From Bremia lactucae (lineage: Eukaryota > Oomycota > Peronosporomycetes > Peronosporales > Peronosporaceae), in assembly GCF_004359215.1 (NCBI RefSeq), contig NC_090616.1:1646414-1710413 (forward strand): DNA of 64,000 nt, in the 5' to 3' direction. The notes below the pieces were generated by a model. It ran no database searches. It saw nothing but the letters and a program-made list of their open reading frames with translations, and was not told the DNA's origin. The first letter of the stretch is position 1, and each line of letters starts with the position of its first letter. Both the position numbers and the translations under genes were made by a program. This document shows, in pieces, positions 12,290 through 23,969 of the stretch.

Positions 12290-13465
12290 GTGACTTTAGC
12301 GGCAATTCATTTGCCACTACATTTTTAAGGTGATGAGTTTAATCTGATCACCTGGAACAATTAGACACTATTTTTGTGAGGGATGAGCAACTTTCGCCAA
12401 GAGTTTCGCAATTATCTTGACATTGTCTGAATAGAAGGGCATCCGCATATACGGATCCCCATCTATTTTTGGCGATCCGCCTCGCCGTTGCGATTTCGCG
12501 ACAGTGTTGGATCCGCTTCCTCCACTGCTCCTAGCGTGAGGTCGATCGTTTCACCCAATATTTCCAGGCACTGGGCTTGGAGCACTACATATATAGGCGT
12601 AGTGGCTCGTCTTTTTCGACATCGATTGTATTTTTGTTTATTTAAGAACGAGACATCTAGCTTTCCATATACGAGAGGTCCATAGCTTCTAAACCTCCGT
12701 TTTTTTGTCGTCTTGGAGAACAATAGCTCTAGAGTGGACGAAAGACTATTTCGCTACCGAGATCGCTTGATCAAGCGAATCTTATTCGAGCCAAAAAAGG
12801 TGAGTCTTGACTGGACGTCTGCATGACCATAAATAGACACATTATCTTGAATTTAATCATCAACTGGATTACTCAAGAAACAATTTACAAAGTTTCGTGT
12901 ATGTTGGGCATACGCGTGGAGATCACGCTTGCTCTTCTTCAAATCCAGGAGCTCAGCCCGAGCCCTAAGTTACGCACGTGTTGGCTCAAATTGTTTGTCT
13001 GAGTCGGCTCTCTTAAAGACCTCATACGACCCAAAGACTAATGGGTCGTGAAGCTTGAGCCTCAAAGTCCAAGATTTTGGCACGTCCGGCTAAGTAGGAC
13101 ATGCCAATTTCACTTGCGTCGAATCATCATTGATACGGCAAGCCTCAATGGCGTCGTTTAATTCGACAAATCATATCTTGAGGGAATCGCCTTCGACTGC
13201 CTAAAACTTTTAGATTTTCGATCTTTAATTTTTCGGATCGACCTGGAAACGTCGGCTAGCTAGCAACATTTTAATGCTGCTGTTTAAACAGTTCCAAGTG
13301 TTAAGCACCCTTTTCTCTTATCACCTCTGCGTGTTGAGAGCCTTGCTAGTGAAGCAAGGCCGCTTTTTTGGTCCTTGTCGAGTTCATGTTGTGTGAATTC
13401 GGCTATAGCCGAATGTAGCTCGTTTCTTTGTAGAGCGAACATAATTGCGCTAACATATAGCCCGC
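12290..13465 (-). pseudogene. Gypsy gag fragment
   Basis: Minus-strand gag. The zinc-knuckle region is near 12580-12640 (NRCRKR...), preceded by gag similar to the 32.9-33.6 kb piece. The N-terminal motif LHSAIAEFTQHELDKDQ at about 13375-13430 matches AAIAEFIQHELNAARDE of the 33.9 kb copy. Stops throughout. The LTR just to the right has the matching minus sense. Confidence 0.6.
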
Positions 13466-13989
13466 ACACGACCGTACTTACTGATAATGGTACTAATCAA
13501 CCTTCACTGAGAGCAGTGAAGGTGGGCATGCCTCCGCCAAAAAAAGTACACGACGTGCAGAGGAAGGTTTAAAGTGGCTACGGGTAAATTTTAGGGCTTT
13601 AATATGGAGAAAAAGTAGAGCGGAATATTAAGTTCCTACGTAACGATCTTGTATATACTGCGAAGTCTCTTAGCTACTAGGGGTAAATTTTGAGGCTTTA
13701 AAATAGAGAAAAAAGTAGAGCGGAAGAAGTATATTAAGTGTCTACATAACGATCTTGTATCTACTACTATCATAATTAATTAATAACCAACTATGTATGG
13801 CGCCTACCTGCGCACCGCACAATCGTGTATTGTGACGATTGAAGGGGTAGATTCAAAAATAAATCAACCAATTAACGAAACCGATGTCTTTTAGCGTAAA
13901 AATTCTCGAATTTGGAACTATTGGAACTATTAAGTCAAATTATTAATAAATATAGTAAAGGTACTTATTTCCACTTATAGGAAATAATA
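13466..13989 (-). repeat. Gypsy LTR (family A), interrupted by a TIR element
   Basis: Shares with the 1848-2357 LTR the blocks tacacgacgtgcagagg, atggcgcc...gcgcaccgc and gacgattg. It carries an internal tandem duplication of about 100 bp (about 13583-13765, the 'agtagagcggaa...gatcttgtat' unit twice). The LTR is cut at 13989 by the inserted TIR element and resumes at 14918, ending about 14966. Confidence 0.65.
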
Positions 13990-14912
13990 AGTTGGTATCT
14001 GCTATGGTCACAGACAAAACTATTACGGCCACAAACATGACCACAATTTTCCAATTCCACAACCTTATTATGCGGAAAATGGCATAAATAGCAAAACGGG
14101 CATTGAATACTAGTGGTGGTATAGGATCTTACCTCCCGGTTTACATGATCTAAATGAGGGCAGATAATTTTAATTATATGCGACACAATTACATCTGCTC
14201 ACACATCTAAGAATTGCAAAGACAAGCACAACAAATTATCTAAAATAATCTGATCTGACCATTTTAGATTGAAACAAACAGGTTTAAAAATAGACAGCAG
14301 GTTCGAATCCACCCATTTCTATCGCTAATTTGTACATCTTAACGCGAATTGGGCGAGATATCCGCAGCACGCATGGACATGGAGCAGAAGTATATCTAAT
14401 GCAGGAGCTCAAGTCAACTTACATGCCAGAAAACCGCGCAATCTGGCTGTTTCTGCGGCCGTTTCGTCGTCATCCTCCTTTCCTCCTCTGTGATAAGCAG
14501 AATTTAATTAGGATTAATGATACCATTTTTGTGAACAACTCCCTATAAATTATGCGTGTCCACATCTATAACTGCTGCCACGGCCTTAGGTACCTTTTCT
14601 TCTCCAGCATTCCTCGAAGCTGTTCTGCTCGCGCCATGTAGCCTTCAACACGCTTCATGATAGTTTTTTTTTCAGAAGTAGGGCTCTTCTTGTCTGTGCG
14701 GGATCTGTGTTGTGTATTCCGCACGTAATAGTCGCTTTCTGATGCACGAAAGTATATTTCGACGCACATTTTCACGCCGACCTTAAAGTGCTCTAGCACC
14801 CTTATGTAAATCAACAGGTTTTGCGAGCTGTGATTGATTAGATCAATTGTCTGTGGCCGAATGAGTTTTGTCTGTGGCCGTAATATTAATGTCCGTGGCC
14901 ATAGCAGCTGTC
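13990..14912. mobile_element. Small DNA transposon-like element with terminal inverted repeats and captured gene fragment
   Basis: A 923-bp insertion in an LTR. The left end carries CTGCTATGGTCACAGACA near 13999 and the right end its inverted counterpart, CTGCTATGGCCACGGACA read from 14907. A further subterminal block (TATTACGGCCACA) is shared at both ends. The LTR sequence is continuous if the insert is removed, with TAATA present on both sides (13985-13989 and 14913-14917) as a candidate target-site duplication. No transposase is visible, so it is non-autonomous. It carries an MIT-like coding fragment. The exact ends are uncertain because the extreme termini do not pair perfectly. Confidence 0.55.
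14566..14808 (-). pseudogene. MIT-domain-like gene fragment inside the TIR element
   Basis: The minus frame reads VLEHFKVGVKMCVE, then a longer polar loop, then KKTIMKRVEGYMARAEQL and RGMLEKKR, ending at a stop at 14566. Spacing and residues match helices 2 and 3 of MIT domains (as in VPS4 and other ESCRT-linked proteins), where 'K...Y..RAE.L' is the signature. Helix 1 is missing or unrecognisable. The open frame runs on upstream into the transposon's inverted repeat, so the fragment is not in a normal gene context. Likely a captured exon. Identity as MIT is moderate, by eye. Confidence 0.45.
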
Positions 14913-15289
14913 TAATATTTACTATTCCTTTTATAGGAAAAAATTCACGTGACGGATACCCCGTCACAGCAGGGGCCTCAATCAAGAGTGATGGCTTAAA
15001 TTACAATATGTGTAACTCTATACACAGCTACCACCCTGAATGATGTCGACACAAACTCGTAAACGCTCTCAAAAGCACTTATCGACCGATACTAACACTA
15101 TCAACACTAATTCTAGTTTGACATTGCCACGACGTATCAAGCAATTGAGTTGTCTTAATCGATAAATTGAATTTATCAAATCACATTTTTAGTCCTCGAT
15201 TTATAATTTTTCGAATTCCTACGTTTCCTTGTGCACCATTGTCGGTTCGTGTTCCAAACGATCAAATCTGTCTATAGTAACCACAACAT

Positions 15290-15788
15290 ATGATGGTTAC
15301 ATAAATGTTATTTCCTATAAGAAAAACAATCATTGTTATTTTGTATGGGGAAAAATAAGTACAGAAGTGCAAAATCATTGTCTTTACCAATTTTTAATTA
15401 ATAGTTCCAATATTATGAAATTTGATAATGTTGACGCAATAAGACATCAGTTCTAGTGATTAATTGAATCAAGTTAGAATCAACACCTCCCCTAATCGTC
15501 CAAGACACTATTGTGCGGTGCGCAAGTAGGCGCCATACGTACATAGTAATTAATATAATAAAGTTAATAGTAGATAGATCGTTACGTAAGGCTTAATATG
15601 TGAATACAGTTCTATTTTTTTCTATTCTGAAGCTTTATAGTTTACCTTTAGTACTAAGACTTTTAAGCTATTTAGACATTACCTCTGCACGTCGTGTACG
15701 TGTAGTAGTCGAGGCGTCCCACCTTCACTGTAAACAGTGTTGGTTGACGAGTACTGTTATCAGTACAAGCACAAGGTACCCCGTTGAC
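15290..15788 (+). repeat. Gypsy LTR (family A), reversed orientation
   Basis: Reverse complement of the landmarks at 1848-2357 (gcggtgcgcaagtaggcgccat near 15515; cctctgcacgtcgtgtacgtg near 15685). It ends near accccgttgac at 15788, followed directly by a primer-binding-like stretch (cctagtagagc) and a gag start on plus. That order fixes the sense of this LTR family. Confidence 0.6.
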
Positions 15789-16020
15789 CTAGTAGAGCTT
15801 TGTAGCCTGTTTTACGGCCTACGCACGTTCCATCCAACGTGGACATGTCGGATGAAGAAGGAGGAAGCTTACAAGCCTTGTGAATCATTGGGATGGGTCT
15901 TGTCATACTGCTCGACGAGACCCAAAATATGTAAACCAAGTTGGGGTCGAGGCATCCAGCAATCATACAAGGGTGGATACGCTCGCCATTGAAGAAAGAA
16001 TAGTGTGCTGCAGGTGATGC
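15789..16020 (+). pseudogene. Gypsy 5' leader and gag N-terminus fragment
   Basis: After the LTR: ctacgcacgttccatccaacgtggacatgtcggatgaagaaggagg, which aligns with the leader and gag start (MNMLDEEGG-like) at 33.7 kb. The frame breaks within about 60 codons. Confidence 0.45.
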
Positions 16021-16229
16021 TTCAAGTAGCATAGCTTCTAGGTGAAAGCAGGGTAAATGACTGTAACGCTCTCAGAATAACGACGGGAGAAAGCAACGTT
16101 ATCGTGACTCTTAAACACAAAATACAAGCCAAACGTATTGCGTGGGTTGTTGCCTCTGTTCGTCTGTGAGTCAGGAGCAGATGAATCCGAATTGCGTCGG
16201 GGTTTTGAAAACTGGCGACTGCAAAACAT

Positions 16230-17640
16230 TTCAAAGTAGTTTATTTGGCGTGGCCAGTGGACGTCGCGGTTTATCGTGAGATAAGTTTATTCACGTCCAC
16301 GATGCCCACTTATTGGTGCATCGTGGCACGCAAACATGATACTTTAACGCAAAATCATACTGGGTGGGGATAACGACAAGAGGTGTGTCGCTAGCAAGAG
16401 CTACGAGATATATCTTTTGAACTTTCCTCATATCACCGTGGCTCAAGTAGTGCAGCGCTCTTGGACACTCAAAAATTACGAATGAATGAGAAGGAAGAAG
16501 ATAAACCGGTCCGACTTACTTGTCGTGACAGATTGTTTGTCGACATGATCGGATTCGGGTTCTCCGATGATCGGTGAGGATGTGGATCGCGAGCGTGATC
16601 GTCGACATGGCTTACAGTTGACGGTGAACGGTCTTTACACCTATCGGTCGGAATGCCAGCGGGAATCGTGGTCGACTAATTGGTGAACGAACGGGCGCTT
16701 TAAATTTTTCGCAACGAGCTGGCGACAGCTCGCACAATGGCATACTTGCGTTCGTAGATCGATTTAGCAAGATGATTCATCTTGTTGTAGTCCCAGAGTC
16801 GACCAAAGTTGAAGGCTGTGCTCGTGTCTCTGTCGACACGATACTTCGACGCCAACGGTTACCTAGTGAACTGGTTTATTATTGAGGCCCCTGTTCAACG
16901 GCAGATTTTCGGCTTTTCGTGTTTTAACATGGTTGTAAGTGTCAACTTCCGACCATCATAGCTAAAGTTTGTTAGACAAAATCTGCAAATTGAGTCCTCG
17001 GAGAGATACGGCTACTCGTTTACGAGTTTGAGTGGTTCATGCCGATGGCAGAATGTGCCATCAGCAATTTGATGAATTCATCAACGAAGACCTTTCTTCG
17101 TAATTGACTTATGTTATTCACGTATGCCTACTTTGTTTGAGAGTGACTCTAATTCAAGGGAGGAGGAGCTTGTCCGTGCAAAATCCTATCTAGCTCTGGA
17201 CGCTTGTGCCCGTACTGGTATAATTCGCGTCCAAGAGTGTGCAAGCATGTGCTTGCGAAATTTTATCAAATGGTCAAGCGTAATCCTTCGTTCAGTGCTC
17301 AATTACAACCTTCGCAGCAATTCGTGGTCCATTTCATTGCACTTCATCTTCAGACTTCTCGAGACTTATCATATTTAAAGTATGATAGATAGGAAGCGCC
17401 CGCCCCGGAGTCATGAGTATCTGTCTTCCCAAACATGTGAAGACGAATGTGGGCAGTAACAATTCGCTGCCCAAGTAGATCGGCCCGTTTTGCGTATTGT
17501 GCCTTAAGGCAATGCATACATAATCGAGCTGCCTCGGCGGATACGCGCGCAATATTCGTCTTTCGTCGGACGTCTTTGCCAGACTACCATTACGAGTTCA
17601 TTCGACGAGGGACGGTGTAAAGGTATACATTGGTTGGATA
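16230..17640. pseudogene. Gypsy integrase pieces in opposite orientations
   Basis: The HHCC part (about 16240-16400) reads on minus (homologue of 29225-29370). The rest reads on plus: core at about 16700-16850 (NGILAFVDRF, HLVVVPEST, then GCARVSVDTILR and LPSELV), MPMAECAISN near 17040, and the GPF/Y tail at about 17454-17570 (IGPFCVL, NAYIIELPRRIRA). In an intact integrase both parts are on one strand. Confidence 0.6.
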
Positions 17641-17699
17641 GCCGTTGCTGTGGTACATTTACCTTATGGGTAAAATACCCATTTTTATATTCTAAAGTA

Positions 17700-18160
17700 G
17701 TTGATTAGTTAAATCCGAATTCGGGACGACTTTACGTCGTCGCTGATGTTCTTTCGCTCCAGCACCAACAATACAGTAGCTAATTTTAAGTGTTCCGTCA
17801 TCAACCCTACTCGTAGAAAATCAAATTGATGAAGTAAGAAGTCTTTATAGCAATCAGGGGTCTTAACGATTTGATGGATCACCTCGACAATCCATTACGA
17901 AAATTCATTTAGGATCTAACGTTGTATCGATCTTTTTAGATCAATACAGAACATGTAATAGCTTATTGTGTTGTACAGCCATTGCTGTCGACACACCTCG
18001 TGCCGTCATATCCAAACACTATAAGCCGCGATTGCGCATCATGAAGAGTCTAAATGCAACAATAAGTCGGCATCGTGGACTTCAGAAGAGTAAAGCGCGA
18101 CTTGTACTGGCTTCCAGGGTATAAATGCGTCAGACGGTTGACACCGAGTGACAACATTCG
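17700..18160 (+). pseudogene. Inverted block: RNase H end, linker and HHCC start
   Basis: SGRLYVVADVLS at about 17727-17762, then a linker ending in LRIMKSL and SRHRG at about 18030-18080, the counterpart of YKPGRL...LRIMYECH...GHRG. The flanking RNase H/RT at 18230 onwards reads on minus, so this segment is flipped. Confidence 0.55.
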
Positions 18161-18229
18161 CTTCATTTCATCTTTGAGGTTGGAACATAAAAAGCTAACC
18201 GTTTGGTTGTGTTTTGGTTTTCTTTGTCA

Positions 18230-20335
18230 CATGTTTAAATTCCGCGAAGAGGTTATACTTTGCGAAGAGAAATAAACATCTCGCAATTCTCTGGGAGGGG
18301 TGTGGACCGTTTGTGACCCTTTGTAAAGACGCACGGTCCATTAATTAAAAGCCAGTTCATCGACTGAGGTATATTTTTGAAATCTTGCGAGGGTATACTT
18401 CATGGCAAGGAGCTCCTTGTCATGTCCCCGATAATTACGTTCGGCTGGGGTTGAAGCTGGCGCGACTGATAGTAGATGATGCGCTCTGCACCGTCTAAAT
18501 GGTACTGCATTATCACAGCGCCGATAGCGAAATAGCTGCCGTTACAGACCACATAGGCCGAAAAAATATAAAGTTACTTTACATAAAGATGCACCGGCTA
18601 ATTAACAATCACCTTGATCTTTTTAGGATCAGGGCGTACACCATGTTTCCCCTCAATGAGCCACGAAGTGGCATTTCGCTTAATGAATATACATTCTTAA
18701 GATTTGCATACAATTTTTGCTTACGCATAAGCGTAAGTACTTTCAGAAATCAACGACTTTCCGTTCATGGCTCGTCTATGGATGATAACATTACCAAAAT
18801 AACTCGTTGCGAAATCCCACATCGATCTCAACAGGTCGGTAACACATTTGTTAAATTGTTCACGGGCATTACTTAGCTCCTGTGGCATAACTGGCCACTT
18901 CCACAGCATCCCGCACAAGGTGATTTCTGCCGTGAACGGAAGATCCTATTTACACATGGAGATGTGCAAGAATCCATCAATTAGAGCCATTATCGAAATG
19001 GTGAGACCCTTTGACTTAAAATGAATGATTACATCTTTTCGTAGTAGCGGCATTTGATCCGGTACCGCTGCAGCGCTGAATTTATTGAGCGCATGTACAA
19101 TCCGCTATCCTCCTTTCTCTTTTTGCACACAGAAGGTCGAGAAACTAGGTCGAGAGTTCGACTCTTCCATATAGTCTCTTGCTAAGCGATCTACGAAGAA
19201 CTTGTCGGTCGCTACAACTTGTTCACGAGGCATTTGCCACTTCTTCATGACACAGTATTTTGGATCCGGTATCCGGTCAATCTCGGGTCGGGTCACATTG
19301 TACACATCCTTCAAATTCGAGCCAATTCTATAATGTAGAATTTGTTATCATCGACCTCTAAGATTAAGGCGTAAGAAGTAAAACCCGAGTCTTCTCATTT
19401 AGGGCACTTTTGTTAATCGATGAGCTGCTAAGATTCCGCTCGTTCTCAGAATTTGCTATGCCGACTGAATATTAGTCACCTACTTGTCATCTGTGACAAG
19501 CACGCATATTTGATTGACTTGACATTACGCAGATCACGCCAGAGCTGTTTCGGTTCTAGCGTTGGTAATTGAGTCATTTCCGAAGTTAACTCCGGAGACT
19601 CTATCGATCAAGTGTGTACGCACCTTTACTTGTTCCGATATTTACGAAGACATTTATAGTGTTAGTATCTTCCTTAAACTTTTTTCAAGTTTGCTGGGTA
19701 TTTAAATTCCTCAGGTTCTTGGTAAATATTTTCTCAAGTTATTCAGGAATTATTCTCCTATTTGTTGAAGGAGTATTTTCTCTCACTGCCACAAGGTGCG
19801 GTTGCGCAACCACAGTGTCCTCTATGATCGACTTTTCAGTGGCACTGTCTCTTACAGACAGACATTTAAACTTCCTTGGATGTTGCTTTCTCAGCAAGCA
19901 TCCTTGTATCGATCCACTCGACTTGTTCGAGTGATCAAACTACAACACTGTCTGTGCTTGCGCAGTTGTCGGGATCTAGCTTCACAGTGTGATAGGTCGC
20001 CAAGCTGATTTTTTGTACAGTCGTACTAATAACCGAACACACATGAAGCCATCGCACCTACTCTATATATACATTCATACGCTTGTAAACGCTCCCAGAT
20101 GTTCATCTGATGGGCCACCATATATTTACCATACTTGTGCTTCCTGACCATGGTATTCCAAGAATGACAATGAAATAGTCGTCCAAGTCCAGTACAATGA
20201 AATAGTCTCGTAATGTCCAGTCCTTAACGTGTATTGGATATTAAGTACACGTTTCCTAACTGCTACAGATGCGCCTGTTGCAAGGGCAAAAGTTCCTTTC
20301 ATGCTTATGTCAAGCATTCACGATACCCTAATGAG
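18230..20335 (-). pseudogene. Gypsy RNase H-RT-spacer-protease fragment
   Basis: Continuous minus-strand block. RNase H (HDKELLAMKY near 18400) leads into RT, with MPQELSNAREQFNKCV near 18880 and TSYFGNVII at about 18780-18810, where the usual Y-x-D-D box has become Y-F-G-N. Next come KYCVMKKWQMPREQV near 19240, the pre-RT spacer at about 19380-19930, and the protease end at about 20040-20330 (ATGASV). RT is therefore inactive by its key residues as well as by stops. Confidence 0.65.
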
Positions 20336-20860
20336 CTGTGTCGTGAGTCATCTTGATGAATAAGTACAGGAAACTGTGTTTATTAATGGTATTGCAGGCG
20401 GTCCTGTCAAGATCCACCTGTTTCAGCTCGAACTAAAAGCGCTTGATTAAGCGATCTCTGCAACGTAACGAAGGACTTCAGCCCAATACGGCTTGTCGAC
20501 TCTATAGCTTATCGCTCAAATAGATGACAAGGAAACGGAGGTATATAATATATGGGCTTGTCGTAAGATGGGAATTGAAATGCCTAACTCTTCAAGTTAC
20601 AAGCGATTGCGAAGCTGCAATCGTTGTCAAAGACAGTGCACTATGCCTATGAGTGTAGTTCCCCTCGCCCAGTGCTTAAAAACACTCAAGAGAATCGATT
20701 GACCTTCCACTTAACATAGCGGAGGGCGCGAACTCGACGCTGTTGTATAATAAATGCGGCAAGGCTGATCGTAAATAACGTCGGGGTCAGTAGATGGAGA
20801 GCGCTCTTCTGATCCAGCAACGTCACAAAAACTTGCAGATCTCTGAACTTCAAAGAGACA
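20336..20860 (+). pseudogene. Gypsy gag fragment, inverted relative to neighbours
   Basis: Plus-strand gag: FINGIAGGPVKIHLFQLELK-like at about 20380-20440, and a zinc-knuckle remnant (CNRCQ...CTMPMSVV) near 20610-20660. It is flanked on both sides by minus-strand gag/protease sequence. Confidence 0.5.
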
Positions 20861-21465
20861 AATGTTTTATTACCTTTTCAGTGATTGGAGGCGTCGAATA
20901 ATTGCATTCGACGCCAATCGCTTAAAGCTCGTAGACTCAAGCGCGGATGACATTGCGCCTCTTTTAAATTTTGGTGCTCTGCTCGTGCCAAGAAATCGAC
21001 TTGTGGCGGCTCAAACATTTGTCTGAGTTTGGTAATAATGATCTCATACGACCCAAGCATATATAGGTTGGGAAGCATGAGCCTAAGGTCCAAGATTTGC
21101 CACATCCGGCCAAGTTAGACATGCCAATTTCCACTTTTGTTGCATCGTCTCCAATACGGCAAGCCTCGGTAGCAATGTCTTGTTCGACGAATTATCTTAT
21201 CAAGGGATGCCTTCAAATTGGAGATATTAATCTCCAAGCTTTCCGGTCGACGCAAATGCGTCGACCGCCAGCAGCATGTAAATGCCGCTGTTTCAATAGG
21301 GATGCCTGTTGAAGTTGTTGCCGTTGAAGCAAGGTTTCGGGCCACGTTGAGTTCATGATGTACGATTTCGGTCATAGTTGCATGTAGTTCGTCTCTTTGC
21401 AGAGGAAACAACATGTCACTAACGGCTGGCCCGTCTTCGAGCGAACTATTATGTTTTATCATTTA
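20861..21465 (-). pseudogene. Gypsy gag N-terminal fragment
   Basis: Minus strand: LRQMFEPPQVDFLARAE near 20970-21030, and the N-terminal ELHATMTEIVHHELNVARN near 21340-21400. Matches the gag of the 25.4 kb copy (RLKQTFEPPRAEFRARSE). Confidence 0.6.
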
Positions 21466-21664
21466 AGATCACCTAAGTGAATGGATACCTCACGCAATTG
21501 CGTGGAAGCCTTCATTAGGTTCGTGCAAGACTTATTTTTCTTCATCTAAGCTGCTCTGTTCGATGGTACATTTGTCGTCGTTGAACTGACCACGAAGCTT
21601 CCAGGTGCATGGAGGCACCTTTCGCTACTTCATTACTAGCCAACCTACAGCTAACCTACAGCCA

Positions 21665-21985
21665 ACCTACACTGATAACAGTACAGGTGAGGTGCCTTTG
21701 AATACTTCACATTCAAGATGAGAGTAGAATGTTTAAAAGTTGCTAAGAATGCTTAGCCAGTAAAGGTCAATACTCAGAAGGTTTACTTCAGAGAATATAC
21801 CCAGAAGGCTTACTACAGATAAATATAAAACTTATAAGATAATTACATTTACATTTCTACATTGCAATCATCTTAACTGATTTACTATATTAATCTAGCT
21901 ATGTATTGCGAATAGTTGCTCACCACCCATTCGCGCGTCTAGCAACGGTTGGCGGGGCAGTTTCAATACTTAAAAAGACATCCTA
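21665..21985 (-). repeat. Partial Gypsy LTR (family A-like)
   Basis: Contains cactgataacagtac, a degenerate 'tatgtattgcgaa...cacc' block and ggttggcgggg, in the order found at 1848-2357. It follows a minus-strand gag start, as a 5' LTR of that element should. A short direct repeat (ccaacctacag, three times) lies at its left edge. Confidence 0.45.
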
Positions 21986-22986
21986 TGAAGATTTTTTTGC
22001 AGTCCTGCTACAATATAACTGTGTACGGTAGTATGGAAAAGTTAAGTATAGTTATTTTTATTGTCCTTACATTGCTTTTCTTATTGGCAATAATATTTAT
22101 ACAAAGGGGACATTCCAGTACAAGAACCAGGGAAAAAGCGTGCAATACAAGCTACACCTAACTCACATATTATATCCTCATGGATAATCAAAGCTTACAA
22201 ATCGGCAGAAGGTTTAAAATTCATGTGTAGAATGTATTATTAACGCTCTCCAAGCATGCTGATATTTATTTTTATTTAAATAAGCTTTAACTTTAATTAA
22301 GAAAAGGATACTTGGAATAAATATACATTATTTATGCCTGTACTTCATGTAAACTTACCCATTTCAAATATGGAAGCAAAATTTATTTCATAGGCTTTGG
22401 TTTCTTAGAGACACAGCTACTATGTCTTTCAAATTTTAAAGACTGACGTTGCTCGAGGAACCCCTTTCAATAATTATAGTTGAAACATTGATACATAGAT
22501 AATATAATCGAAATGACAGAAAGACAGACACCAACTGTTTATAGTCAATAACATTTATCTCGCATATCTTTAAACTCACAAGTGACACCTACCTTTCAAT
22601 AGAGTTGCTATAAGTTGTTTGTTGCCGTATCAGCTGCCTGTTTTCCAATTATAGCGACAACAACAAATAAATATACTATTAGCCAATGAAAAACTATTTA
22701 GACTTCTTTGCTTAAATGCTTCGCGTCTTTTTTCTTTGTTTCGTCCGCATAAAATTGGAATTATTTAACCATACAAACATCGAGTCAAAGTGAATGCGAA
22801 GGTATTTAGCGTGTGCTGGCACGCGTCTTACGCCTCGACCAATTAGATGTCGGTGCGCCACGCGCATATGTAACTGATAAATCCCTTTTTGTAATCTAGA
22901 CAAAACTTGTACCCGTCAATTACAGTATTGTTTATCACCAATCTTCATCCCGCACTATTTGCGGCAATTTAAGGCTTTTCTGATAA
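21986..22986. other. AT-rich intergenic, no gene recognised
   Basis: Only short frames without recognisable motifs (for example 22712-22903 minus). No RNA gene seen. Confidence 0.4.
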
Positions 22987-23361
22987 ATGAGTCTCAAATT
23001 GGCCATACCATTTCTGCTGAATCCGCAACATACCGTGTCGGCCACGACGCCGTTGCTGCTGCGCATCGCGCCAATTGACAAAACAGGCGGCCGCAATCAC
23101 ACAAAAAAGGAGTATTCCGTATCTGTACAATCAATTTCGGTGCTCTGCCACACAAACAGAGCTAGCGGCAATCTTAATCGAAACGATGGTACGAAGAAAT
23201 TCCCTACAGAGACGTCACCGTCGCCAGCGACTGTAGAGCCAGCAATTCAAGCGGCAATGTCGCAAACGCGCTTTATACATGCTATGGATAACATAGCCAA
23301 AAAACCTAGTTCCTGCCTTCACCGAAAACGCATGCCCCCTGTCGATCACGCGGCGCATTAA
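22987..23361 (+). CDS. Hypothetical ORF, 124 aa
   Basis: ATG-started open frame with a balanced composition (Ser/Pro/Thr/Ala rich; TSPSPATVEPAIQAAMSQT) and no known domain, signal peptide or membrane segment. It sits about 600 bp from the 3' end of the SDR gene and points toward it. I do not recognise it. Being open for 124 codons in a region of moderate GC is weak support only. Confidence 0.25.
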   Translation: MSLKLAIPFLLNPQHTVSATTPLLLRIAPIDKTGGRNHTKKEYSVSVQSISVLCHTNRASGNLNRNDGTKKFPTETSPSPATVEPAIQAAMSQTRFIHAMDNIAKKPSSCLHRKRMPPVDHAAH

Positions 23362-23969
23362 TCCTATCTAGGCATCTAATTGACTGTAATAACCCTACTA
23401 TATTACTAATCAAGTGTCATTCAATATTCACTTGCTCATCTTTGACAAAATTGTTTTTGTTGCAATCCATTTCTCTTATACAAACTCACGCATCAGATGC
23501 AAGGCTGATACGATCAATCTTCCACGTCATTATTTCCTCGATTCGTGCATAATGCTCCTTTTAAGATTCATCCGTCGATAATAGCGTCATCATTACCGTT
23601 TCTGAGCCGTATTTCCGAAATGTGTGTCGAACCAATCTTGATATAAAAACGCTAAATTCGGCACCAGTCCAATTTTGGGCTTACCACCGTGTAGAATGAA
23701 ATAAAGATTGCTGAAATGACCTCGGAAAATGCCCATCAAATCTTTATTGTTTGCAATGTATTTTTTTTTTTCAATTTCAAATAGCAAATTGCGCCGCATT
23801 TTAATCACAAAAACTAACCGAATACTTGACTTATAATAACTTAAAGCCTTTCAGAAAGATGTGAAAATGTTCGACGTGCTTATATAAAAATTGGCCTTTA
23901 TCAGAAATGAATACGAAAAATATAAAAATTCGAGAAACTACTTAGCCATCTCGACCATACTTCCTGCTG
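23362..23969. other. Intergenic, no gene recognised
   Basis: AT-rich. A minus frame at 23593-23808 (with GKPKIGLVPNLAFLYQDWF) has no match I can name. Confidence 0.35.

Noticed and set aside
14330..14548. 72-codon plus ORF within the TIR element
   Set aside because: No similarity to a transposase or known domain; probably chance.
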